Shown here: piece after piece, positions 1 to 9,243 of the stretch
Layout: each line of letters begins with the position of its first letter
Numbering within the stretch: position 1 is the first letter of the stretch
NCBI GenBank assembly: GCA_965203835.1
Contig: OZ241919.1
Location: 2,976,001 to 3,040,000 of the forward strand
Direction of reading: 5' to 3'
DNA length: 64,000 nt
DNA from: CBDCFV01 sp965203835
GTDB taxonomy: Bacteria; Chloroflexota; Dehalococcoidia; Lucifugimonadales; UBA3495
Notes under the pieces: generated by a model
The model's database searches: none
The model's input: only the letters and a program-made list of their open reading frames with translations
Told to the model about the DNA's origin: nothing
Position numbers and translations under genes: made by a program

Positions 1-2060
1 ACGCCGCCGGTAAAATCCCCGGCAGCTTCTTCCGCCGGGAGGGGCGTCCGGGCCAATACGGCATCCTGTCGTCCCGGCTTATAGACCGGTCCATACGCCC
101 CCTCTTTCCCAAGGGACTGCACAACGACGTCCAGATAACGGCCACCGTCCTGTCCGCCGACCAGGACAACCCCCAGGAGACCTTGGCGATGGTGGGGACG
201 TCGGCCGCTCTGGCCATATCCCAAATCCCCTTCAACGGGCCGGTTGGCTCCTCCCGCATCTCCTACAAGAACGGTGAATACATCGTCAATCCAACCTACC
301 AGGACATGGACGAAAGCCAGTTGACCATGGTGCTTTCCAGCACTCCCGACGCTATCCTGATGGTCGAGTCCGGGTCGGACGAGGTATCCGAAGAGGTCAT
401 CCTCGAGGGTATACGCTTGGCTCACGAAGCCAACCTGGAAACCATCGACATGATCAACGAGTTGGTGAGCAAGGTTGGCAAGACCAAGGTGACGGTGGAG
501 ACGGATGCTGAGGCGGCCAGTCAACTGGAGTCGCGGATTAACGACATATTGAACGGCCGTTTGGCCGCGCTGCTGGAAAGGAACCCGGACAAAATCGCCT
601 TGGAGGAAGAAGAAAGCAACCTCCAGAACGAGGCGGTGGAGCAACTGGCCGAGGAGTACGCTCCCGACAAGGTCAAAGAGGGCTTCAAGGGCGTTATGAA
701 AGGGGAGGTGCGGCGGCGGATACTGGAGCAGGGCATTCGCCCCGACGGGCGCGGCTTGACCGAGATACGGCCCATAAGCTGCGACGTGGGACTGCTTCCC
801 CGCACCCACGGCTCCGGCCTCTTCACCCGCGGTATGACACAGGTGTTGTCCGTTGTCACCCTCGGGTCCCTTGCGATGCAGCAACAGTTGGACACGGTCA
901 CTCCGGACGACAAGAAACAGTTCATGCACCACTACAACTTTCCGTCATTCTCCACTGGCGAGGCCCGCCGGGTCGGCTCCCCCGGACGGCGGGAAATAGG
1001 ACACGGGGCCTTGGCGGAACGGGCCATACTTCCGAGCCTGCCGCCGGCCGATGATTTCCCTTACACCGTCAGGGTGGTCTCGGAGGTGCTCAGTTCAAAC
1101 GGCAGCACGTCGATGGGCAGCGTTTGCGGCACGACCCTGGCGTTGATGGACGCCGGCATACCCATCAAGAAACCCGTCGCAGGCATAGCAATGGGGTTGG
1201 TCATGGGCGGCAACGGCCAGAACGCCGTGCTGAGCGACATCCAGGGAGTTGAAGACTTCCTGGGGGACATGGACTTCAAAGTCGCGGGCACCGCCGACGG
1301 AGTCAACGCCCTGCAGATGGACGTCAAGGTCAACGGCCTGACCGTGGAAATCCTGACCGAAGCTCTGGAACAGGCCAGGGTCGGCAGGCTGCACATCCTC
1401 GGTAAGATGACCGAGGTTATCGACCAGCCCAGGAATGAAATGAGCGCCTACGCTCCCAAGATGATTCGCTTGAGGATCCCGGTGGAAAAGATAGGCGCTC
1501 TCATCGGTCCGGGAGGCAGGATAATCCGAGGAATTTCCGAGGATACCGGCACCTCCATCGACGTTCAGGACGACGGCTCGGTGACCATCGGCGGTTCCGA
1601 CGGCGCGATGCTGGAGCAGGCGCGGGCGAAGGTGGACAGCCTTACGCGGGAACTGGCGGTGGGAGACATCTTCACCGGCAAAATCACCAGGTTGACCAGC
1701 TTTGGCGTGTTCGTGGAGCTGTTGCCTGGACGGGAAGGGCTGGTCCGGTCCGGCGATTTGGGTGACATGGAATCAGAAGTGGAAATCGGCCAGGAAGTCA
1801 CCGTAGTGATTCAGGAAATCGACTCTCAAGGCCGGCTGAACTTGTCCCGGCGTGCGTTGTTCGGCGACAACGGCGGCGCCCCTTCACCGGAGCGTCCCCC
1901 GGTGCGTTCCGGCGGCTTTGACCGGGGTCCCCGGTCCGGCGGAGGCCGTGGCGGCCATGACCGGCGCCCCGGAGGCGGAGGACGTGGGCCAAGGCCCGGA
2001 GGCGGAGGTCCTAATCACGGAGGAGACCGGCGGTTTACCGGCGGAGGTAGAAACCGGTAA
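1..2060 (+). CDS. pnp: Polyribonucleotide nucleotidyltransferase (PNPase), 5' end outside the window
   Basis: Phosphorolytic 3'-5' exoribonuclease of mRNA turnover, cytoplasmic. Translation in frame from base 3 already reads AAGKIPGSFFRREGRPGQYG, a conserved stretch of the first RNase PH domain, so the start lies upstream of base 1. The second RNase PH domain begins near base 723 (EQGIRPDGRG). The catalytic Asp region GTADGVNALQMDVKV is at about 1290-1330. A KH domain with a GPGG loop lies near 1491-1530, then an S1 domain (GDIFTGKITRLTSFGVFVEL) from 1662. From about 1860 the protein ends in a roughly 65-residue Gly/Arg-rich tail with RGG-like and GGGG runs, longer than usual for bacterial PNPase. 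A hairpin follows the stop. No other family fits. Confidence 0.97.
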   Translation, partial: AAGKIPGSFFRREGRPGQYGILSSRLIDRSIRPLFPKGLHNDVQITATVLSADQDNPQETLAMVGTSAALAISQIPFNGPVGSSRISYKNGEYIVNPTYQDMDESQLTMVLSSTPDAILMVESGSDEVSEEVILEGIRLAHEANLETIDMINELVSKVGKTKVTVETDAEAASQLESRINDILNGRLAALLERNPDKIALEEEESNLQNEAVEQLAEEYAPDKVKEGFKGVMKGEVRRRILEQGIRPDGRGLTEIRPISCDVGLLPRTHGSGLFTRGMTQVLSVVTLGSLAMQQQLDTVTPDDKKQFMHHYNFPSFSTGEARRVGSPGRREIGHGALAERAILPSLPPADDFPYTVRVVSEVLSSNGSTSMGSVCGTTLALMDAGIPIKKPVAGIAMGLVMGGNGQNAVLSDIQGVEDFLGDMDFKVAGTADGVNALQMDVKVNGLTVEILTEALEQARVGRLHILGKMTEVIDQPRNEMSAYAPKMIRLRIPVEKIGALIGPGGRIIRGISEDTGTSIDVQDDGSVTIGGSDGAMLEQARAKVDSLTRELAVGDIFTGKITRLTSFGVFVELLPGREGLVRSGDLGDMESEVEIGQEVTVVIQEIDSQGRLNLSRRALFGDNGGAPSPERPPVRSGGFDRGPRSGGGRGGHDRRPGGGGRGPRPGGGGPNHGGDRRFTGGGRNR

Positions 2061-2096
2061 AGTCCTCCATCAAAATACAGTGGCCATACGGATTTC

Positions 2097-2130
2097 GGCC
2101 CGGTCTCGTTGCGAGACCGGGCCATTTGCT
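2097..2130 (+). terminator. Intrinsic terminator-like hairpin after pnp
   Basis: A perfect 12-bp stem (GGCCCGGTCTCG / CGAGACCGGGCC) closes on a 3-base loop, 36 bases after the pnp stop. The T-tract behind it is weak (ATTTGCTGTT), so termination may be partial or the hairpin may simply protect the 3' end. Confidence 0.65.
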
Positions 2131-2198
2131 GTTACCGGGCATTGAACCGTGTTAATATCTAACCTGACCTGCCTTAGGCCATTTCGAAGAGGGTAGCC

Positions 2199-2987
2199 AT
2201 GGCTTCAATCCGAGTTGTAGTAAACGGCGCAACCGGCAAAATGGGTACGGAAACCGTCGCCGCTGTCAGCGGCGCTGAGGACATGTCCTTGGTGGGCGCG
2301 GCGTGTCACCAGGACCGCGGCCCGGTATTGACGTTGCCCGGCGGGGCCGAGGTCAGCCTGTCAACAAACCTCGAATCCCTGCTTGAAGAGACCAAGCCAG
2401 ACGTGCTGGTGGACTTCACCAACGCCTCGGCGTGTATGGAGGCAGCCCTGCTGGGCGCCGCTTCGTCTACGCACTTGGTCCTGGGGGCCAGTGGGTTGAC
2501 CGACGACGACCTGGCCCGGCTGGACGCGCTGGCGAACGACAAGGGCATAGGCGTCATAGTCGCCCCCAATTTCGCCTTGGGAGCGGTGGTGTTGAAACGA
2601 TTGGTGGAGCAGGCCGCCGGGTATTTCGATTACGTCGACATCGTGGAGTCGCACCACGAGGCGAAAATCGACGCACCTTCGGGCTTCGCCATGGCCTTGG
2701 CCAAGAGCATAGGCGACAACAAGCAGTTCACCCGGAACCAGACGGAGAAGGAGAACCTGCCCGGCAGTCGCGGCGCCGAATACAACGGGGTGACCATCCA
2801 CAGCGTTCGAATGGCCGGTCGCAGCGCCCATCACGAGGTCATCATGGGCACCCAGGGTCAGACCGTGTCCCTGCGTCACGACACGCTGGGCCGCGACTGC
2901 TACATGCCCGGTGTGCTGCGCTGCATCCGCGAGGTTGTGAATCGTCCGGGTCTTGTGGTAGGCTTGGAAAATATCCTCGGGCTGTAG
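2199..2987 (+). CDS. dapB: 4-hydroxy-tetrahydrodipicolinate reductase
   Basis: Second committed step of the diaminopimelate/lysine pathway: NAD(P)H reduction of the DapA product. The N-terminal Rossmann motif GATGKMG is at residues 9-15. The signature block ESHHEAKIDAPSGF lies near residues 150-163, with the catalytic His pair, Lys and DAPSG loop; the usual Thr after DAPSG is Phe here. At 262 residues it matches the family. GAGGGTAGCC precedes the ATG. It is the first gene of a dapB-asd-ALDH-dapA cluster, so a role in cell-wall DAP or lysine supply is supported by context. Confidence 0.95.
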   Translation: MASIRVVVNGATGKMGTETVAAVSGAEDMSLVGAACHQDRGPVLTLPGGAEVSLSTNLESLLEETKPDVLVDFTNASACMEAALLGAASSTHLVLGASGLTDDDLARLDALANDKGIGVIVAPNFALGAVVLKRLVEQAAGYFDYVDIVESHHEAKIDAPSGFAMALAKSIGDNKQFTRNQTEKENLPGSRGAEYNGVTIHSVRMAGRSAHHEVIMGTQGQTVSLRHDTLGRDCYMPGVLRCIREVVNRPGLVVGLENILGL

Positions 2988-3098
2988 ACCAAGCCAGTGC
3001 AAACCTGCCCCTGGCCCTCGCCTTCGCGAGGGAGACGGCGGGTTGGCCCTTCTAACGCCGAGGATGTATTTATTACTTGAGAGATTTCGAGAAGCAGC

Positions 3099-4157
3099 TT
3101 GAAAGACCTGACGATAGCAGTAGTGGGAGCAACCGGGGCCGTAGGCACCGAATTCCTGAACATTATCGAAGGAAGGTATGACGACCTTCCCAACATAAGG
3201 GCGTTGGCGTCCAGCCGGTCCGCCGGCAAGCGGCTTCCACTCCACACTAAGAAGGGCGACCGTGAGCTTGTGGTGGAAGAGACCACCGAGCGGTCCTTCG
3301 AAGGTGTGGACATCGCCTTTATTTCCGTAACCACCGAAATGAGCCGCAAATTGGCGCCCATTGCCGTGGCCGCCGGAGCGGTGGTGATAGATGATAGTTC
3401 CGCCTTCCGCATGGACGAGAACGTCCCGCTGGTGGTGCCGGAAGTCAACGGCGAGGACGTGGAGTGGCACGAGGGCATCCTGGCCATCCCCAACTGTTCC
3501 ACCACTCCCCTTGTGATGGTCTGCCATCCGTTGCGGCGGAACAACCCCATCAAGCGGGTCATCGCCGACACCTACCAGTCGGTGTCGGGGATCGGCGGCG
3601 CTGCCATGAATGAATTGCGGAGCCAGACCCGGCAGTTGCTCGACGGTGAAACTGAGCTCCGCACCGAAGATTTGGACTACCAGATAGGCTTCAACGTCGT
3701 CCCCCAGATAGACCGCTTCCTGGACGACGGGTACACGATGGAAGAGCGGAAGATGATCCAGGAGACGCGCAAGATAATGCACGCTCCCGACATCTCGATT
3801 TCCGCCACATGCGTGCGGGTGCCGGTCTACATATCCCATTGCGCTGCGGTGCATGTGGAGTTCGAACGCCCGGTGTCTCCTGAGGAGGCGCGTGAAATCC
3901 TGTCGGCAACGCCGGGAGTGACCGTTTTGGATGACCCGGAAAACCGGGTGTACCCGATGCCTTGGGAGTCGGCCGGCGCCGACGATGTGTTTGTCGGCCG
4001 GATCCGGCGCGATGCGTCTCACCCCAACGGGTTGGTGATGTGGGTGGTGTCCGACAATCTACGAAAGGGAGCGGCCCTTAACTCCATCCAGATAGCGGAG
4101 GAGTTGGTGCGCCGCGAGTGTATCCCGCCCAAGCACAAGACGGGCGCGGCCCGCTAA
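3099..4157 (+). CDS. asd: Aspartate-semialdehyde dehydrogenase (TTG start)
   Basis: Reduces aspartyl phosphate to aspartate semialdehyde, the branch point for lysine, threonine and methionine. The NADP-binding GATGAVG motif is at residues 10-16 and the catalytic Cys sits in IPNCSTTPL near residue 132. The family's QSVSGIGGAAM loop is present. At 352 residues it is the archaeal/Chloroflexi-type length. The start is TTG: the N-terminus KDLTIAVVGATG fits exactly there, and no in-frame ATG precedes it. It lies 111 bases after dapB, and that gap contains a 7-bp hairpin (3015-3032). Its product is the DapA substrate. Confidence 0.95.
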   Translation: MKDLTIAVVGATGAVGTEFLNIIEGRYDDLPNIRALASSRSAGKRLPLHTKKGDRELVVEETTERSFEGVDIAFISVTTEMSRKLAPIAVAAGAVVIDDSSAFRMDENVPLVVPEVNGEDVEWHEGILAIPNCSTTPLVMVCHPLRRNNPIKRVIADTYQSVSGIGGAAMNELRSQTRQLLDGETELRTEDLDYQIGFNVVPQIDRFLDDGYTMEERKMIQETRKIMHAPDISISATCVRVPVYISHCAAVHVEFERPVSPEEAREILSATPGVTVLDDPENRVYPMPWESAGADDVFVGRIRRDASHPNGLVMWVVSDNLRKGAALNSIQIAEELVRRECIPPKHKTGAAR

Positions 4158-4204
4158 CGTCATACCCCAAATACGCCAGCCCACAAGGGAAAGGTGGCCC
4201 AGCA

Positions 4205-5725
4205 ATGCCATTCGGCAACAATCCGATTCAACTGCCTCTTGCCAGCCCCCTCATTATCAACGGTGTGGAGTCCCCGGCCACAGGCGGCGGGGAGTTCTCT
4301 CGAGAAAATCCCGCCGATACTAGGGAAGTAGCCACGGTTGCGGCCCAAGGCACTCTGGAGGACGTTCGAGCGGCCATTGACGCCGCTCGGGAGGCATTCG
4401 ACAGCAACGTAAACAACTGGATTTACAACTACAAGCTGCGTGAACAGGTGCTTTTCCGCACCGCTCAGTTGATGCGCGAGAATGCCGATCGCTTGGCCCA
4501 GGTGGTCAGCCTGGAAGTGGGAATGCCCCAGCGCCAAGCCGTGCCACACATCGGCGCTGCGGCGGACATTTTCGAGTTTTACGCCGGGCTGGCCGGGAAA
4601 CTATACGGCGAGAGCTTCACCCTGCCCAACGGCTCGATGATCAACTTGGTCAAAGAGCCGATGGGGGTCATCGGAATGATAACCCCCTGGAACTTTCCGT
4701 TGACCCAGACGGCCCGCAAGGTAGCTCCGGCCCTGGCCGCGGGCTGCACCATAGTGGTCAAGCCCGCCAGCTACACTCCCGGCGCCTCTTACGAGTTGAT
4801 CAAGCTTATGCACCAGACTGGCCTTCCCGCCGGTGTGGTCAACCTGGTGTCCGGGCCGGGCAGTGTCGTCGGCGCGGAAATTGTGACCAACCCCAAGATC
4901 GACAAGATTTCCTTCACCGGAGAGACGGGCACTGGCAAGGGCATCGCCGCTCAAGCCGCAAGGGACGTTAAACGGATCAGCTTGGAGCTTGGCGGCAAGG
5001 CCCCCTACGTGGTGTTCGATGACGCCGACGTTGACGCCGCGTCGCGGGCCGCCATCTTCGGGATGTTTCGCAACGCGGGGCAGGCCTGCGGCGCGACCAC
5101 GCGCCTGCTGGTGCAGGAAGGAATACACGACGAACTCCTGTCCAGCGTGGTGGATCTTGCCAGGAAGATAGAAGTGGGCGACCCCGCCGCTCAGTCGGTT
5201 GACATGGGGCCGCTGATCTCCAGGAGCCAGGAAGAGGTGGTCCAGGAATTCATCAAGTTCGGCCAGGACGCCTTCCAGTTGGTGACCGGCGGGTCCAAGC
5301 TTCAAGGGCCAGGGTACGACCACGGCTACTATGTCGAACCGACTATTTTCGACGGAGTGGACAACTCGTCCAGGCTGAGCCAGGAAGAAATATTCGGCCC
5401 CGTGGTGGCCGTTACCACCTTCCATGATGAGGAAGAAGCGATTCACTTGGCCAACGACGTTGACTTCGGCTTGGTGGCCGGGGTGTGGAGCACCGACTAT
5501 CCACGGGCCGTGCGGGTGGCGCGCCGCATAAAGGCCGGCACCGTGTGGATCTGGGACAACTACGCCCAGCCGGTTGAGGGAATCTGGGGCGGCTACAAGC
5601 AGAGCGGAATCGGACGCGAGTTGGGCTACCACGGCTTGGACGACTTTATAGAGATCAAGCAGATTTTCACCGACGGCACGGGCTTGGCCATGAAGCCGCC
5701 CTTCGCCCAGGTTATCAAGGACTGA
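4205..5725 (+). CDS. NAD(P)-dependent aldehyde dehydrogenase
   Basis: Oxidises an aldehyde to the acid; the substrate cannot be read from sequence. Aldehyde dehydrogenase superfamily features are present in order: NAD-binding GVIGMITPWNFPL, the general-base Glu in SLELGGKAPYVV near residue 260, the nucleophile Cys in GQACGATTR near residue 294, and EEIFGPVVAV. The start was set at 4205 because GGGAAAGGTGG lies just upstream; the longer frame opens inside asd with no ribosome site. Length is 506 residues. It sits between asd and dapA, so it may act on an intermediate of that cluster or may be an unrelated passenger. Betaine-aldehyde or NAD-linked semialdehyde dehydrogenases are the closest-looking groups. 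Confidence 0.9.
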   Translation: MPFGNNPIQLPLASPLIINGVESPATGGGEFSRENPADTREVATVAAQGTLEDVRAAIDAAREAFDSNVNNWIYNYKLREQVLFRTAQLMRENADRLAQVVSLEVGMPQRQAVPHIGAAADIFEFYAGLAGKLYGESFTLPNGSMINLVKEPMGVIGMITPWNFPLTQTARKVAPALAAGCTIVVKPASYTPGASYELIKLMHQTGLPAGVVNLVSGPGSVVGAEIVTNPKIDKISFTGETGTGKGIAAQAARDVKRISLELGGKAPYVVFDDADVDAASRAAIFGMFRNAGQACGATTRLLVQEGIHDELLSSVVDLARKIEVGDPAAQSVDMGPLISRSQEEVVQEFIKFGQDAFQLVTGGSKLQGPGYDHGYYVEPTIFDGVDNSSRLSQEEIFGPVVAVTTFHDEEEAIHLANDVDFGLVAGVWSTDYPRAVRVARRIKAGTVWIWDNYAQPVEGIWGGYKQSGIGRELGYHGLDDFIEIKQIFTDGTGLAMKPPFAQVIKD

Positions 5726-5808
5726 CTTCCGCGGCCCGTCACCACTGTTGATATTTGAGGTACAATACGGTACCGCTGAACCCGTACCTACTAAGCAGGA
5801 GGCCAGGC

Positions 5809-6702
5809 ATGGCAGAGATAGGCAGGCTAATCACGGCGATGGTCACCCCGTTCGACGACCAAGGAGAGGTGGACTACGAACAAGCCAAGGCTCTCGCCAA
5901 GGCCCTGGTAGCATCGGGCAGCGACGGAGTCCTGGTTTCCGGCACCACCGGGGAGTCTCCGACCCTGACCGACGAGGAAAAGCTGCGGCTGTGGGCCGAA
6001 GTCAAGGACGCCCTGGGTGAGAGCGGCGCGGTGATAGCCGGCACCGGCAATTACAGCACCGCCGAGAGCATTGAGCTTAGCAAGGAAGCCGAACAGCAAG
6101 GCGTGGACGGCATTCTGCTGGTGGTCCCCTACTACAACAAACCTCCCCAGGAAGGGCTGTACCAGCATTTCAAGGCCATAGCGGAGAGCGTCAACCTTCC
6201 ATGTATGCTCTACAACGTGACGAGCCGCACCAGTCTCAACATGACCGATGAGACAACCATCCGCCTCAGTCACATAGACAATATCGTCGGCATCAAGGAA
6301 GCCGGCAGCGACATGGACCAGATAACTCGCATTATCGACGGAGCCAAGGACGGGTTCCGTGTGTGGAGCGGCAACGATAACGAGACCTACTACATGATGG
6401 CCACCGGCGGCTATGGAGTGGTGAGCGTTGCGTCCCACTTGATCGGCAACCAGATCAGCCAGATGATGGGATACTTGCTGGAAGGCGACGTGGAAAACGC
6501 GGCGGCCGAGCACCGGCGGTTGCTCCCGCTGTTCAAAGTCCTGTTCGTTGTGTCCAACCCCATCCCGGTGAAGTACTCGCTCAACCAGGTCGGATTCAAC
6601 GTTGGACAACCCCGGCTACCGTTGGTGCCCCCGGATGAAGCGTCCGCCAACCGGATACGCTCCGTCCTGGCCAACTACGACATCGATCTGCCGGTCTCAT
6701 AG
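5809..6702 (+). CDS. dapA: 4-hydroxy-tetrahydrodipicolinate synthase
   Basis: Condenses pyruvate with aspartate semialdehyde, the first step of the lysine/DAP branch. TIM-barrel aldolase with GTTGES near residues 44-49, the catalytic Tyr in MLYNVTSRT near 134, and the Schiff-base Lys in GIKEAG near 163. Length is 297 residues, family-typical. The ATG at 5809 is chosen because AGCAGGAGG precedes it; a TTG 54 bases upstream would only add an unconserved tail. A TACAAT hexamer at 5761-5766 could be a -10 box, but no good -35 is visible. With dapB and asd it supplies the window's lysine module. Confidence 0.95.
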   Translation: MAEIGRLITAMVTPFDDQGEVDYEQAKALAKALVASGSDGVLVSGTTGESPTLTDEEKLRLWAEVKDALGESGAVIAGTGNYSTAESIELSKEAEQQGVDGILLVVPYYNKPPQEGLYQHFKAIAESVNLPCMLYNVTSRTSLNMTDETTIRLSHIDNIVGIKEAGSDMDQITRIIDGAKDGFRVWSGNDNETYYMMATGGYGVVSVASHLIGNQISQMMGYLLEGDVENAAAEHRRLLPLFKVLFVVSNPIPVKYSLNQVGFNVGQPRLPLVPPDEASANRIRSVLANYDIDLPVS

Positions 6703-6731
6703 CAGAACCGGCGCCTCGCCCGTTGAGTACG

Positions 6732-6764
6732 GCCTGCCCCATTGATGAAGGGGCAGGCTTTTCA
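6732..6764 (+). terminator. Intrinsic terminator after dapA
   Basis: GCCTGCCCC and GGGGCAGGC form a perfect 9-bp stem around a 9-base loop, followed at once by TTTTCATT. This is a clear rho-independent terminator closing the lysine cluster. Confidence 0.85.
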
Positions 6765-6815
6765 TTCTTCGGGCTATACCGCACAATCAGAAGACATCGC
6801 CCACGGGAGAACCCG

Positions 6816-7337
6816 ATGAACATCCTTCAAGATTTTATCCGCCAGTCATTTATGACCAACTGGGAATGGACGGAACGCTACGTTGACGGCCTTACCCAGG
6901 AAGAGCTTGAGTTTCGTCCCAACGACCAGTGCCACTCAATCGGTTTCATCCTGTGGCATTACGGCCGGGCGCTGGACCTGTGGGTGCAGACATTCGCCAA
7001 GAGGGAGCCGCAATTGTACGAGACCGGTTGGGCCGAACGTTTCGGGTTCAAACCGGAGCCGATGGACGTTGGGTTCCAATACACTGCCGACGACCTGGCA
7101 GGCTGGAAGTGTCCCGACAAGGCCCTGCTCATCGAATACGCCAACGACGCCCGCAACAACCTCCTGGAGTTTTTGTCGAGGCACGACGATGCTTCGCTGA
7201 CCGCGACGACCATGGTCAATCGCCGGGGAGAGACCATCCCCATCGCGGAAATGTTCCGGATGCTGCTCTGGGAGACCAACCAGCACGGCGGCCAAGCGGG
7301 CTACCTCCGGGGGATACAGCGGGGGTTGGACCAGTAG
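6816..7337 (+). CDS. DinB-family putative metal-dependent protein
   Basis: A 173-residue four-helix-bundle protein of the DinB/YfiT superfamily, whose members bind a divalent metal through three His and act as thiol transferases or maleylpyruvate-isomerase-like enzymes. The candidate ligands are His in ILWHYGRAL near residue 48 and the ETNQHGGQAGY segment near the C-terminus (HxxQ form). The ATG at 6816 follows CACGGGAGAACCCG; the longer frame would begin inside the dapA terminator and is rejected. The true substrate is unknown. It is 36 bases upstream of an alcohol dehydrogenase and probably co-transcribed with it. Confidence 0.82.
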   Translation: MNILQDFIRQSFMTNWEWTERYVDGLTQEELEFRPNDQCHSIGFILWHYGRALDLWVQTFAKREPQLYETGWAERFGFKPEPMDVGFQYTADDLAGWKCPDKALLIEYANDARNNLLEFLSRHDDASLTATTMVNRRGETIPIAEMFRMLLWETNQHGGQAGYLRGIQRGLDQ

Positions 7338-7373
7338 AAATTTATTCGCAGCAGGCAGGGGAGGACTGAAAAC

Positions 7374-8558
7374 ATGGCCGACGCCGCGCTCAGCTATCGT
7401 TACAACCCGTTGCACCAGGACATCATCTGTTCAGAAAGCGCCATCGATGATTTGGCGAAGACGGTTGACAGTTTGGGATGCAGCCGGGCGTTGATCACCT
7501 GCGGTCCCACCATTCTGCGCTCATGCGATGTCGTGCCGCGAGTGCAGGAGGCCCTGGGTTCCCGCTACGTGGGGACCTACTCGGGCGTTGCGCCCCACTC
7601 GCCGGTGGAAACGGTTGAGGCCGGGGTGCAGATGGCCAAGGAAACGCAGCCCGACGTGTTCATCAGCGTCGGCGGAGGCAGCACGCACGACACCACCAAG
7701 GCCATGGCGACCTTGTTGGCTGAGGGCGGGGATATTCACGACTACGAGATCATATTTGAGCCTCCCAACCGCATCACCGTTCCTCCCACGCCATCGCCCA
7801 AGCTGCCGATACTGGCCGTGCCCACGACCATGGGCTGCGCCGAGTTCAGCCGGGGCGGCGGTGGTATAACGGACCACCAGTTAGGCCGAAAGCTGATTCT
7901 CGCCGGTGAAGGAGTGGCTCCCCACACGGTCATTCTGGATGGCCAAGCTCTGGCAACCACGCCGCTCCGCATCCTGGTTTCCACGGCCATCGGCCAGCTA
8001 CGTATCGCTATCGAAACGGTCTACTCCACCGGACGCAACCCCATCGGCGACGGAATGGCCCTTCACGCCATCCGGTTGTTGTTCGAAAACCTGCCCCGTT
8101 GCAAGGACGGTGACATCGACACCTTGTTGAACACCAAGACCGCTTGCGCCATGGCGTCGTTGGGGTCGTTCGGCGGTCTGGGCCTGAACACGGCCACCTG
8201 CCATCACGTAGGCGGGCTGTACGGCGTCCCGCACGGGGAGGCCAACGGCATCCTGTTGCCCCACACCATGAGGTACAACCTGGATGTATGCGCCGACCGG
8301 CAACGGTTGATAGCCGAAGCGATTGGCGTGGCGGACGCCGGCATGACCGACGAGGAAGCGGGACTGGCGGCGGCGGATGCGGTCGACGCCCTTTGCCGGG
8401 AGCTTGGGCTGCCGAGGACGCTGCGGGATGTGGACGTGCCGGAGGAAGGGTTGGAGTATATCGCTGCGGCCACGCTTCACGACCGAGGCTTGAGCACTAA
8501 CCCCAAGCCCATCGCCGATGCCGGGCCGATTATGGAAGTGCTGCGGGCGGCTTACTGA
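7374..8558 (+). CDS. Iron-containing alcohol dehydrogenase / maleylacetate reductase-like
   Basis: Group III (Fe-dependent) alcohol dehydrogenase fold, 394 residues. The dinucleotide motif GGGSTHDT is near residue 101. The metal-binding region reads HHVGGLYGVPHGEANGILLP, with the conserved His residues. GVAPHSP after the first beta strands resembles maleylacetate reductases, which end aromatic ring-cleavage pathways, but glycerol- or butanol-dehydrogenase-like activity cannot be excluded. The start is ATG with GGGGAGGA upstream. It follows the DinB gene closely and converges with the minus-strand gene at 8591. Confidence 0.85.
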   Translation: MADAALSYRYNPLHQDIICSESAIDDLAKTVDSLGCSRALITCGPTILRSCDVVPRVQEALGSRYVGTYSGVAPHSPVETVEAGVQMAKETQPDVFISVGGGSTHDTTKAMATLLAEGGDIHDYEIIFEPPNRITVPPTPSPKLPILAVPTTMGCAEFSRGGGGITDHQLGRKLILAGEGVAPHTVILDGQALATTPLRILVSTAIGQLRIAIETVYSTGRNPIGDGMALHAIRLLFENLPRCKDGDIDTLLNTKTACAMASLGSFGGLGLNTATCHHVGGLYGVPHGEANGILLPHTMRYNLDVCADRQRLIAEAIGVADAGMTDEEAGLAAADAVDALCRELGLPRTLRDVDVPEEGLEYIAAATLHDRGLSTNPKPIADAGPIMEVLRAAY

Positions 8559-8590
8559 AGGTCAAGATGCTTGCGTGTTCGCGCCTGGAA

Positions 8591-9190
8591 TCAGTATTCA
8601 TCCTCGACTTCCAGATAGTTGACGCCCTCGGCTTCAGCTCGCGCCAAATCGCGGGGATCGATGCTGTATCCTACGACAACAGGGATGGTCTCTGTTTGGA
8701 AGACGGTGGCGAGAATGTCAGCGGAGAATCGGGCGCGCTGAACGTCGCTTTCGCCGACCCTGTTGGATGCTTCGCCGGCAACCCAGACAATGCTCTGGTC
8801 ACTGCGACGCTGGGCGCGAATAATGCAGTCGGTGCGTAGAATCCGTATATATTGGTCGTAGGTTATCCGGTTCTCATCCAGGGCGTTTTCGATTTCCTCG
8901 GAAAGCTCAGGCAGCCATTCCAACAACGGACTCTTCATGATCCTTGGACGCCTGAGCAACAGAGGTTGGGATACTATCCCGCCCAGTATCTTGTGAAGAC
9001 GGCTTTCCAATGCACTCCCCTTCAAGTGTCCCATGTCATTTTCGATGCGGTCCAACCGAGCCGGTATGCGTAGAAACTCGTCGGTGAGAGGGGCGTGTAA
9101 CAATAAACGCCGGGCTTCGGGATTACCCTCGATCTCGGCGATGATCCGGGCGACCAGAGATTCCGCGTCAAGCTGCGGTTCCATGACCAT
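8591..9190 (-). CDS. Conserved protein with a PD-(D/E)XK-like C-terminal fold
   Basis: Not a named family I can assign with certainty. 199 residues. The N-terminus has short helices with RIENDMGHLKGSALESRL, the LKG...E pattern seen in many uncharacterised Chloroflexi and cyanobacterial proteins. The C-terminal half (RTDCIIRAQR, VAGEASNRV, VVVGYSI) has the strand-Asp-strand-Glu arrangement of PD-(D/E)XK nucleases. The decayed gene at 48336-48823 shows the same C-terminal pattern, so this is a repeated family in the genome. The start may be 9190 or 9184. No catalytic activity is claimed. Confidence 0.7.
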   Translation of the reverse strand: MVMEPQLDAESLVARIIAEIEGNPEARRLLLHAPLTDEFLRIPARLDRIENDMGHLKGSALESRLHKILGGIVSQPLLLRRPRIMKSPLLEWLPELSEEIENALDENRITYDQYIRILRTDCIIRAQRRSDQSIVWVAGEASNRVGESDVQRARFSADILATVFQTETIPVVVGYSIDPRDLARAEAEGVNYLEVEDEY

Positions 9191-9243
9191 GTTCGTATTC
9201 TACCATGCAAATGCCCCGAGACTTCTCAAGAGCGCGGGGGAGT

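Noticed and set aside
3015..3032. 7-bp hairpin between dapB and asd as terminator
   Set aside because: No T-tract, and the lysine genes downstream are likely in the same unit; possibly a worn palindromic repeat.
2361..4022. Long minus-strand open frame opposite dapB/asd
   Set aside because: It is a high-GC shadow of the well-supported plus-strand genes; composition (His/Arg/Gly-rich) is typical of antisense frames.
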